From positions 1,364,001-1,428,000 of the forward strand of contig NZ_NIDE01000001.1 of the NCBI RefSeq assembly GCF_002197845.1: 64,000 bases of DNA, written 5' to 3'. Both the position numbers and the translations under genes were made by a program. The notes below the pieces were generated by a model. That model saw nothing but the letters and a program-made list of their open reading frames with translations, did not search any database and was not told where the DNA came from. Of the stretch, positions 18,331 through 25,813 are shown one piece after another. How positions within the stretch are numbered: the stretch's first letter is position 1; every line of letters starts with the position of its first letter. Origin of the DNA: Fimbriiglobus ruber (GTDB lineage Bacteria; Planctomycetota; Planctomycetia; Gemmatales; Gemmataceae).

Positions 18331-19126
18331 GCGTGCGTCTCCTCATTCCTTGGGGCGCGGCGAGGGGGATCAAAACGATTCCCGGGTCCGCGTGAGTCAC
18401 TACAGCTGGGTGCCTGCCAACCCGATTCGGCGAACAATCGGGGGGTGCCGACGGGGCCGGTGCGGGCGAATGCCTGCCGTCGGGAGAGGGACGGACGACG
18501 GATTAAAAATAAACGTTCGCGCTGGTTCCGTGTCCGGTCGGGTGGCGGGCAGGCGTCCCGCCGACGTCCCGAATTTACTCACTGAATGATCCACCCTATT
18601 CTATGTCAGCCCCGCGGTGGTTCCAAGTGTGACTCCCGGCCAGTACAGGTTAACCGACTCCGCCGGGAGTCGGTGCGATTAAATACCGACACGGGTTCGC
18701 CTTTGGGCCGGCGCAGCGATCCCGGAATTCACAGTGATCCGATAAATGTGACGTGGTTTTTTGTCCGCAAATCCCCCGTCCGACCGCGACCCGGACAGAT
18801 CGCCTAAACGCGACAGATTCCGCATAACCGATACGAGGACAGTTTTTCGCGGGCTCCGGTCGGTCTCTTGCTCTTGCCGACCGGCGTACCATTCGGTGGG
18901 AATTCGCCAGGTCGGGCCGGCTGACCGAAGCGTCATTCCTGGGGCGGCGCAAGCAGCCGAAATCGCGCCCGTTCACACTCTGGGCAGGATGAACCGAACG
19001 AACGGGCCGGCCGATCAGATCGGGCGGGTGGGAGCGGACAGTTGGGGTGGACGAGTTGAAAGGGGCGTGGCAAAAATCCCGTAGTCCGACCCGATCGTTC
19101 AAGTCGATACAGGAGGAACAATCACT
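18331..19126. other. Long intergenic region upstream of prkA, no gene seen
   Basis: About 800 bp between divergent prkA and the 121-residue gene. Frames here are short, Arg/Pro-rich shadows without ribosome binding sites. It should hold the prkA promoter on the minus strand and, near 19100, the promoter of the plus-strand gene. No strong repeat or riboswitch was seen. Confidence 0.45.
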
Positions 19127-19492
19127 ATGCGAAATTTACTGGCCCTGGTGGGCCTGGTCGTCGTGGGATTTTGTGGCCTCGGCTACTATCTGAACTGGTA
19201 CTCGTTCGCCGTCGAGCCGGGTTTGGACGGTAAACAGCACATCCAGGTCGACGTCGACACGAAGAAAATCACGACCGACGCCAAGACGTTCGGCAACCGG
19301 GTCGAAAAGGTCGTCGAGAACGCGCAGAAATCGAACGGGTCCGAGTTGAAGACCGGGACGTCCGATTTCGTCGGCCCGCCCGCGCCGATCGAAGTAGTTC
19401 CAGCCAAACCGAGCCAAAATGTCGACGCGAGCATTCCGGCCGCGAAATTCCCGATCAAAATCAGCATCCCCGGACCCGGCAAGGATGATTGA
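19127..19492 (+). CDS. Small membrane-anchored protein of unknown function
   Basis: A 121-residue protein. Residues about 4-24 (LLALVGLVVVGFCGLGYYL) form one membrane helix or uncleaved signal anchor. The remaining 95 residues are polar and rich in Lys, Asp, Pro and Val (VDVDTKKITTDAKTFGNRVE, then PPAPIEVVPAKP). It most likely sits in the membrane with an extracytoplasmic tail. The start is strongly supported by AGGAGGAAC eight bases before the ATG, and an intrinsic terminator follows the stop. I recognise no family; similar small anchored proteins with a disordered tail are frequent in Gemmata-like genomes. Confidence 0.8.
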   Translation: MRNLLALVGLVVVGFCGLGYYLNWYSFAVEPGLDGKQHIQVDVDTKKITTDAKTFGNRVEKVVENAQKSNGSELKTGTSDFVGPPAPIEVVPAKPSQNVDASIPAAKFPIKISIPGPGKDD

Positions 19493-19516
19493 TTGAGACG
19501 AGGAAAACTCTCATCT

Positions 19517-19547
19517 CGGCCGCCGTGAAGAATACGGTGGCCGTTTT
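19517..19547 (+). terminator. Rho-independent terminator
   Basis: CGGCCGCCGT (19517-19526) pairs with ACGGTGGCCG (19534-19543), with one wobble, across a seven-base loop and is followed by TTTTGTTT. It lies 25 bp after the stop of the 121-residue gene on the plus strand. Confidence 0.85.
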
Positions 19548-19555
19548 GTTTCCTG

Positions 19556-19651
19556 GTGGCGGCCCGTTTCCAACGTGCCAGAGGTGTATTGGCACGCTGG
19601 AAACGGGCCGCCACAATAACTAAAGTGGGCCGCGGTATCTCCGCGGCCCAC
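19556..19651. repeat. Two successive hairpins between convergent genes
   Basis: The first has 25-bp arms (19556-19580 and 19590-19614) with one mismatch. The second has perfect 11-bp arms (GTGGGCCGCGG at 19625-19635 with 19641-19651) around TATCT. They lie between a plus-strand gene and the 3' end of the minus-strand gene at 19682. The second is well placed to end the minus-strand transcript. Confidence 0.75.
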
Positions 19652-19681
19652 TCAGTCCAGACTCGGCGTACGGCTGGCTTG

Positions 19682-22027
19682 TTAGTTATTCGGATTGCCA
19701 CCCGGGCCACCGAAGGGGTCGATATTCCCGGACGGATCGATATTGTGGGTGGGATCGGACGGGGCATCGACCGGGATGTTCAATCCCCATGTGGCGTTTT
19801 GCTTCAAAAACTCGACCCAATCTTCCGCGAACCGCTTGAACGCGACCTTGTCAATCTCGCCGAGGTTTTGTGAGTCCATCAGGCCCATCGCCCGACAGAA
19901 TGCGAGCAGCACGAGTTGACGGTCGACTCGCATGTCGCGCGGCATCCGATTCAGTTCGCCGTAAAAGATCTGGAGCGCGGCCATCTTCCGCTTGGAGAGA
20001 TAGTAGGTGAGCCCCCAGGCCGTCGAATGGGCTTTCATTTTGAGCTTCGCCTGAGCCATTCGTTTTTCGGCGAGCGGGTCGTGTTCCTCGTGCGTTCCGT
20101 TAGGTTGCATCATCCCGCCGGGCCCACCCATACCGGGCCCACCCATACCGGGCGGTTGCATTCCGGGCCGCATGCCCCCGGGTCCACCCGGGAATCCGGG
20201 ACCGCCCGGGCCCATGCCCGGTGGTCCGCCCGGGCCACCGGGCCCACCCGGTCCACCGGGTTGACCGCCGCCCCCGAGTTGCAAACCCGAGCCGGCAGTG
20301 GCAGCCACTTGTTTGGGATCGATATCGTGCCCGTCGCGCAGCGCGTCGAAGTAACGGTCGGTGATGGTGTTGGTCAACAAATCTTCGGCGATGTGGTTGA
20401 TGTCGTTATGGGTGTAGAGGTTGCGGAACTCGCGGGCGAGGACGAAATTCGGCGTGCCGTAGCCGCAACCGAGGCCCGTGATCATCACGTGTTTGCCGCC
20501 CTCGATCATGAAATAGGCGTCTTTGGGTTTGTAGAGCAGATTCGCGGTCCCGCTCTGAATCCATTCGGGCAGCACGACGTTCTGGGCGAGAAGACCCGAT
20601 GCGTAAAAGAGCTGGTAGCTCGCTTCTCGGGTAATCATGGCGTTCAGCGTGTCTTCGTCCGAAATCTTATCCACGAGCGCGAGTGTCATGTTCTCGACCA
20701 GCCCCGCGACCGTTTCCCCGGCCACGTGGTCGACCGATTGGATTCGGCCTTTTAACAAGTCGTCCCGGTTGTAACCTCGCGCATACTTCTGCTGCATGAG
20801 CTGGCCATATCTCATACCTGCCGCGTCCATCCGGTCCGGTGAATAGACGACCAGATTGTGCTGGGGGGCGTAAAACGCGTCGGACTCAATGGGCCCACCG
20901 TCCAGGGCGTACTTCAACGATTTCATGTCCGTCGCTTTTTCGGCGAGAATCGCGACCAGTTTCTTGTCCGGAGCCCGTGGGGCAACTCCGGTGAGAGAGT
21001 GCCACAGGTAGAACGCCTTGAAATTCTTTTCGAGCAGGGCTAATCGGCGGTCGAGGCTTTCGCGGGTCACGCTCTGGTCGCCCCAACTGACGAGCGAGTA
21101 GTGAATCCCCTGGTCGATCGACTTTGCGTTCAGCGTCGTCTGCCACCGTGCGGCTTCGTCCGAATCCGGCAGCGGCGCGGTGAGGATCGGCTTGATTTTG
21201 AGGTACGTTTTGACGAAGTTGGCGACGTTGCCCGGTTGACCACCCTTCGAGGCTTCGACGATGGCCGCGACTTCGTCGGCGTAAGTGACCGCCTCGTCGA
21301 CCAGCCCGTTCGAGAGCGCCTCGACGACCAGATCGTAGCCGCCCGAAGTGTTCCGTTTGGGATCGGTTTTCCACTTCGTGTGCTTGGTCTTGAGCTTCTG
21401 TTCCAGGCTGTACCCGGTGGGCAACGGGATGAAATGCACGAAATGCTTATCGTCGAATAAGGGCGCGTGGCCGAAAGAGGTGTAGACCGTCGGCCACTTC
21501 GGGTTTTCCTGGGGCGATTCCGCCTTGGTCTTGAAGACCTTGGCCGGTATCCGGTTCTTGTACGGGACGACGACGACGATCGAATGCCCTTGCTCGTACG
21601 GGTTCGCATGTGGGTCGGCGTTATTCGCGGTGGCGTTCGCGCCACCCGGCTGCATTCCCGGGCCGCCCATCATCCCCGGGCCACCCATCATCCCCGGGCC
21701 ACCCATTCCCGGACCGCCCATTCCCGGGCCACCCATGCCAGGACGTCCCCGGCCTCCTCCCGGGCGTCCCATTCCGCCGCCCGGTCTTCCCATGCCTCCG
21801 GGTGGCTGCATACCGCCCCCCGGCCGCATGCCGCCGGGACCACCGATGCCAGGTCCGCCGATACCGGGTCCGCCCGGTCCACCCTGTTCGTGGTCGTCCG
21901 GGGGGGCGTCCAAATTCACGCGAATGATGAGGACGCCTGGTTGATCTAGGAAACCCGCCGGTTGGGCGAGCGCGGCCGGGGCGGTCACGACGCCGAGAGC
22001 GGCGACCGCGGCGATTCGACGCCACAT
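19682..22027 (-). CDS. Large secreted DUF1570-like protein with Gly/Pro/Met repeats
   Basis: A 781-residue exported protein with a signal peptide at residues 1-21 (AALAQ cleavage). Residues about 45-130 are low-complexity GGPGMGGPG-type repeats, and a second block lies near 600-650. Between them is an alpha/beta and helical region with DAFYAPQHNLVVYSPDRMD and TREASYQLFYASGLL followed by PEWIQSGTA. This order resembles the planctomycete DUF1570 family, where the corresponding place has HEATHQL (an HExxH zinc-protease motif). Here both histidines are replaced, by Arg and Tyr, so a metalloprotease function is unlikely if the alignment is right. Two hairpins lie beyond its 3' end. The family call is by motif resemblance only. 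Confidence 0.65.
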   Translation of the reverse strand: MWRRIAAVAALGVVTAPAALAQPAGFLDQPGVLIIRVNLDAPPDDHEQGGPGGPGIGGPGIGGPGGMRPGGGMQPPGGMGRPGGGMGRPGGGRGRPGMGGPGMGGPGMGGPGMMGGPGMMGGPGMQPGGANATANNADPHANPYEQGHSIVVVVPYKNRIPAKVFKTKAESPQENPKWPTVYTSFGHAPLFDDKHFVHFIPLPTGYSLEQKLKTKHTKWKTDPKRNTSGGYDLVVEALSNGLVDEAVTYADEVAAIVEASKGGQPGNVANFVKTYLKIKPILTAPLPDSDEAARWQTTLNAKSIDQGIHYSLVSWGDQSVTRESLDRRLALLEKNFKAFYLWHSLTGVAPRAPDKKLVAILAEKATDMKSLKYALDGGPIESDAFYAPQHNLVVYSPDRMDAAGMRYGQLMQQKYARGYNRDDLLKGRIQSVDHVAGETVAGLVENMTLALVDKISDEDTLNAMITREASYQLFYASGLLAQNVVLPEWIQSGTANLLYKPKDAYFMIEGGKHVMITGLGCGYGTPNFVLAREFRNLYTHNDINHIAEDLLTNTITDRYFDALRDGHDIDPKQVAATAGSGLQLGGGGQPGGPGGPGGPGGPPGMGPGGPGFPGGPGGMRPGMQPPGMGGPGMGGPGGMMQPNGTHEEHDPLAEKRMAQAKLKMKAHSTAWGLTYYLSKRKMAALQIFYGELNRMPRDMRVDRQLVLLAFCRAMGLMDSQNLGEIDKVAFKRFAEDWVEFLKQNATWGLNIPVDAPSDPTHNIDPSGNIDPFGGPGGNPNN

Positions 22028-22212
22028 AAAGTAGTAACCTCACGACATGGGTGGTGAGACGGGGTGATCAAATAACACTCACATTTTCGCACCCGGCGAC
22101 GCGGGGAGCAACGGCAAAGTAGCCGAGAACCTTCGCGCCGTGAAACTTTAAGCGATCGGGGAAGATATAATCACCGCGGGCTGCGAGTGCCGTAACGACA
22201 GGAGAATACCGG

Positions 22213-24069
22213 ATGACCCGTTGGATGCTGACCACGGCGGTGCTAATTGCCGCTTCGCTTTACACCCCGGCCGACGAGCCGAAGAAGAACCCGTTTACCG
22301 GCGGCAAGTCCGCGGACACGAAGCCAGCTGACAAAAAGCCGGCCGAGGAGAACGACTCGAAAATCGCCCGTGTCGCCCACATCAAACTGTCCGGCGACCT
22401 CGACGAGTCCCCCGTTCCCGGCGAGGCGCTGTTCGGGGCCCCGCCGGAAAACCTGCGGAGCAAGCTCGAACGCATCCGCAAGGCGGCCAAGGACGACCGC
22501 ATTCAGGCGCTCTACCTCGAACTCCACGACATCAGTGCCGGCTTCGGCAAACTGAACGAACTCAAGCGGGCGGTTACCGAATTCAAAGCGACGGGGAAGA
22601 AGACCTTCGTCTACTCGGAAGAGCTGAGCACGAAGGCGTTCCTGATCGCCCTGGGCTGCGACCAGATTTACGTACCCGAAGCGGGCGGCGTCACCTTGTA
22701 CGGCATGCGGGCCGAGGTCACGTTTTACAAAGACACGCTCGACTTACTCAAGTTGAAGGCCGACGTGTTGCGGATGGGGACGTTCAAGGCGGCCGTCGAG
22801 CCGTTCATCAGCGACAAGATGAGCAAGGAAAACCGCGAACAAATCACGGCCCTACTCAACGATAATTTCGACCACGAGATCGTCGCCCACATCATCGCCG
22901 GTCGGCCGGCCCAGAAGTTTACGGCCGACCAGGTGAAGGGCATCATCGATCAGGGTCCGTTCACCGCGAAGAAGGCTCTCGCCCTGGGCCTGGTCGACAA
23001 ACTCGTTTACGAAGACCAACTCGACGCGACCTTCGCCAAGCAACTCGGGGTAGACGAAGTCAAAGTTCAGAAGAACTACGGCAAAGCCAAGGCCCAAGAC
23101 CTGGACATGTCCAACCCATTCGCCCTGCTCAGCGCGCTCGGGTCGCAAAAGAAAAGCAAGGAAAGCAAAGACCCGAAGATCGCGGTGATTTACGCGGTCG
23201 GCGCGATCTCGTCCGGCAAGGGCGGCGCGAGCCCGTTGAGCGGGGGCGAGTCGGTCGGGTCCGAGCCGACGGTGGCCGCGATTCGCGAAGCCGAGAAGAA
23301 CCCGACCGTGAAGGCGATCGTCCTCCGCGTCGACAGCCCCGGCGGGTCCGCGCTGGCCAGCGACATGATCTGGCGGGCGCTGAAGACCTGCAAGAAGCCG
23401 GTGATCGCCAGCATGGGCGACGTGGCCGCCAGCGGCGGGTACTACATCGCGATGGCCGGCAAGAAGATCTACGCCGAACCGGGTACCGTTACCGGCTCGA
23501 TTGGCGTGTTCGGGTTGAAGTTGGTCACGGGCGGCCTGGAAGAGTACGCCGGGATGAAGACGGAAGTCGTGTCCCGCGGCAAGAACAGCGGCGTGAACTC
23601 GACGACCTTCGCGTGGAGCGAGTCCGAGCGGGCCGCGATGATGAGTACCATCGAAGAAATCTACGCCCAGTTCATCGACAAGGCCGTCGCCGGTCGACAC
23701 GAAGCCGGGGTGAAGATCACCCGCGAGCAGCTCCTTTCTTACGCCGGCGGCCGCGTCTGGACCGGGCGGCAAGCCAAAGAGCGGGGGCTTGTGGACGAAC
23801 TCGGGACGCTCGAAGACGCGATTGCCGAAGCCAAGAAACAGGCCGGGATCGACCCCAAGAAGGAAATGGAACTGCTCATCCTGCCGAAAGCCGAGACGTT
23901 CCTGGATAAGTTGATGGACGGCGACGTGAAGATGCCGTTCGGGGCTGCCAAAGCCGAACTGCGACTCATTCCGGGCGCGGACAAGGTCATCAAAATGGCC
24001 GCCCCGCTGCTCGAGACGCAGAAAGACCCGGTGAAAGTTCTGCTCCCGTTCCATGTCGAGTTTAAATAA
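22213..24069 (+). CDS. sppA: Signal peptide peptidase SppA, double-domain (67K) type
   Basis: A 618-residue protease of the envelope that cleaves remnant signal peptides. The N terminus (1-20) is a signal or anchor. The N-terminal S49 domain holds the general-base lysine Lys192 in GTFKAAVEPFISDKMS, which matches Lys209 of E. coli SppA in the same context. The C-terminal S49 domain holds the nucleophile Ser407 in DVAASGGYYIAMAG, preceded by RVDSPGGSA and followed by GTVTGSIGVFG. The length agrees with the tandem form found in E. coli rather than the short bacillar form. The ATG follows AGGAG. A very long perfect hairpin begins three bases after the stop. Confidence 0.93.
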   Translation: MTRWMLTTAVLIAASLYTPADEPKKNPFTGGKSADTKPADKKPAEENDSKIARVAHIKLSGDLDESPVPGEALFGAPPENLRSKLERIRKAAKDDRIQALYLELHDISAGFGKLNELKRAVTEFKATGKKTFVYSEELSTKAFLIALGCDQIYVPEAGGVTLYGMRAEVTFYKDTLDLLKLKADVLRMGTFKAAVEPFISDKMSKENREQITALLNDNFDHEIVAHIIAGRPAQKFTADQVKGIIDQGPFTAKKALALGLVDKLVYEDQLDATFAKQLGVDEVKVQKNYGKAKAQDLDMSNPFALLSALGSQKKSKESKDPKIAVIYAVGAISSGKGGASPLSGGESVGSEPTVAAIREAEKNPTVKAIVLRVDSPGGSALASDMIWRALKTCKKPVIASMGDVAASGGYYIAMAGKKIYAEPGTVTGSIGVFGLKLVTGGLEEYAGMKTEVVSRGKNSGVNSTTFAWSESERAAMMSTIEEIYAQFIDKAVAGRHEAGVKITREQLLSYAGGRVWTGRQAKERGLVDELGTLEDAIAEAKKQAGIDPKKEMELLILPKAETFLDKLMDGDVKMPFGAAKAELRLIPGADKVIKMAAPLLETQKDPVKVLLPFHVEFK

Positions 24070-24072
24070 GAC

Positions 24073-24210
24073 ATTTCACCGCAGAGGGCACGAGAGGGCG
24101 CTGAGAAGAAAAGATCAAAGAGGGAAAGAGAGATAAATGGCATATTTATCTCTAAATCTATTCCTTGATCTTTTCTTCTCAGCGCCCTCTCGTGCCCTCT
24201 GCGGTGAAAT
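24073..24210. repeat. 46-bp perfect inverted repeat between convergent genes
   Basis: 24073-24118 and 24165-24210 are exact reverse complements (core GCACGAGAGGGCGCTGAGAA). The 46-base middle holds a further palindrome, AGAGATAAAT against ATTTATCTCT. The whole can fold into a hairpin of 138 nt. It lies between sppA and the HIT gene, whose 3' ends face each other, so it may end transcription from both sides. Confidence 0.9.
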
Positions 24211-24221
24211 TGTTTTCTCTT

Positions 24222-24572
24222 TTAACCCGGCGGCCACGTCATATCCCGGCCGCCGAGTAAGTGCATGTGCAGGTGGGGGACGGTCTGGCCCGCTCGCTCG
24301 TTGCAGTTGATGACGAGCCGGTAGCCGTCGCTCAGTCCGAGTTGGGTCGCCAACTTCGCGGCGACGACGTGCAGGTGGCCGAGGAGTAATTTGTCGTCTT
24401 CGGCAATGTCCGCGTGGGTCGGGATTTCTTTCTTGGGGATGATGAGGACGTGGACGGGGGCTTTCGGGCCGATGTCGTGGAAGGCGAGGCAGAGGTCGTC
24501 TTCGTAAACGATCTTCGCGGGGATCTGCTTGTTGATGATTTTGAGGAAGAGGTTGTCGGTCATCATCGCCAT
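24222..24572 (-). CDS. HIT family nucleotide-binding hydrolase
   Basis: A 116-residue cytoplasmic protein of the histidine-triad family (HINT/Hnt branch), which hydrolyses nucleotide phosphoramidates such as AMP-lysine. The N terminus DNLFLKIINKQIPAKIVYEDD and the motif VPHLHMHLLGG (H-x-H-x-H) near the C terminus are diagnostic. VHVLIIPKKEIPTHADI is the usual middle strand. The ATG at 24572 is preferred to an upstream frame extension because the family starts just before DNLF and GGAGG lies eight bases before it. The product ends with RDMTWPPG, a typical HIT tail. The RNase HII-like gene diverges from it at 24665. Confidence 0.93.
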   Translation of the reverse strand: MAMMTDNLFLKIINKQIPAKIVYEDDLCLAFHDIGPKAPVHVLIIPKKEIPTHADIAEDDKLLLGHLHVVAAKLATQLGLSDGYRLVINCNERAGQTVPHLHMHLLGGRDMTWPPG

Positions 24573-24664
24573 GGCGAAGCCTCCGGGGGTGTCTCGGATC
24601 GTGGTGGAGGTTACGATAGCGGGCTGACGCGCGACGGGAAGCACCGAACCGAAGGGGCGCCGCC

Positions 24665-25606
24665 ATGCCGTGGGTGGTCGGGATCGACGAGGCGGGATAC
24701 GGGCCGAACCTCGGGCCGCTCGCTCAGGCGGCGGTCGCGTTAAAGCTGCCCGAAACAGATTTGGCCGGGTGGGACGCCCTCGCGGCCCACATCTACCGGT
24801 CCGGGGTCCGGGTTCCCAAGACCGACGCGCGAGTCATGGTCGACGACTCGAAGCTCGTGAACACCGGAAAGAACGGGCTCGCCAAACTGGAACGCGGGGT
24901 GGCCTCGCTGCTGGGCGTACCACCCGGGCCGTTCGCCGGGTGGCTTGGACAAATCGCCTTACACCACGTCCTAGAAGACTTGACCGCGGAATTCTGGTTC
25001 GACGGAACCGACCCCGTCCCGCTCCACGCCGACCCGGTTCCCGACCACCGGCCCGGCTTAGTCGAACGCGGTTTGGACGCCCGTATTATTGCGGCGTCGC
25101 TCGTTCCCGCGCCGATCTTTAACCGGATCGTGTCCGGGTCGGGGTCCAAAGCGACGGTATTAACCATCGGCCTGACCCGGCTCCTCACAGCGATTCGGGC
25201 CGCCCTTCCCGACCGCGACCCGATCGTGGTTGTCTGCGACAAGCAAGGGGGACGGAACCTCTACGCCCCCTATCTCCGGGACGCATTTCACGACGGCTGG
25301 GTCGTCACCGAACTGGAGACGCCGACGGAGGGTCGATACCGGATCGATAGTCTCGACCGCGAGATCACGATCATCTTCCGCCCGGGGGCGGATGCCGGGA
25401 GCGCGTCCGTCGCCCTGGCGTCGATGCTCAGTAAATATCTGCGGGAAGTGTGTATGCGGCAGTTCAACCGCTTCTGGTCGAACCACGTCCCCGATCTCAA
25501 GCCGACCGCCGGGTATCCGGTCGACGCCAAGCGGTACTACGAAGCAATCCGGCCGGCGATGGAAAAGCTGGGTATTAGTGAGGAAGCGGTCTGGCGGATG
25601 AAATAA
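24665..25606 (+). CDS. Divergent RNase HII-like protein
   Basis: A 313-residue soluble protein. It opens with VVGIDEAGYGPNLGPL, matching the first catalytic Asp-Glu of RNase HII (GVDEAGRGPLAGP type), at residues 8-9. DDSK at 60-63 matches the conserved DSKKL, and VVVCDKQGGR gives an Asp at 192. VALASMLSKYLRE and TAGYPVDAKRYYEAI match the family's ASIxAKVTRD and KGYGTKEHLEAL blocks. The usual Asp of TRD is Glu here. It is about 100 residues longer than RNase HII, with extra sequence between 85 and 185. It may cut RNA in RNA/DNA hybrids or be a planctomycete paralogue with another substrate. Confidence 0.7.
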   Translation: MPWVVGIDEAGYGPNLGPLAQAAVALKLPETDLAGWDALAAHIYRSGVRVPKTDARVMVDDSKLVNTGKNGLAKLERGVASLLGVPPGPFAGWLGQIALHHVLEDLTAEFWFDGTDPVPLHADPVPDHRPGLVERGLDARIIAASLVPAPIFNRIVSGSGSKATVLTIGLTRLLTAIRAALPDRDPIVVVCDKQGGRNLYAPYLRDAFHDGWVVTELETPTEGRYRIDSLDREITIIFRPGADAGSASVALASMLSKYLREVCMRQFNRFWSNHVPDLKPTAGYPVDAKRYYEAIRPAMEKLGISEEAVWRMK

Positions 25607-25610
25607 AGAT

Positions 25611-25803
25611 TTAGCCACAGAGATCACAGAGGGCACAGAGAGAAAAGCACCTGATGCAAGAACTCTCCGAGGCCGTCCAGACTGCTGTTAGCGTATGTTT
25701 GCTAATAAATTTAACAATATTAATATCTAACATAATATGCTCTCATCTGTTCTTCTTTACCTCTCTTTTGCTTCTCTGTGTCCTCTGTGATCTCTGTGGC
25801 TAA
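25611..25803. repeat. Imperfect long inverted repeat between convergent genes
   Basis: The left arm 25611-25647 (TTAGCCACAGAGATCACAGA...) and right arm 25765-25803 are reverse complements with a few differences. They enclose an AT-rich middle of about 117 bp. It lies between the 3' ends of the RNase HII-like gene and sbcC. The arm wording resembles the repeats at 24073 and 31080, which are of the same general kind. Confidence 0.8.
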
Positions 25804-25813
25804 TAGATTTGGA

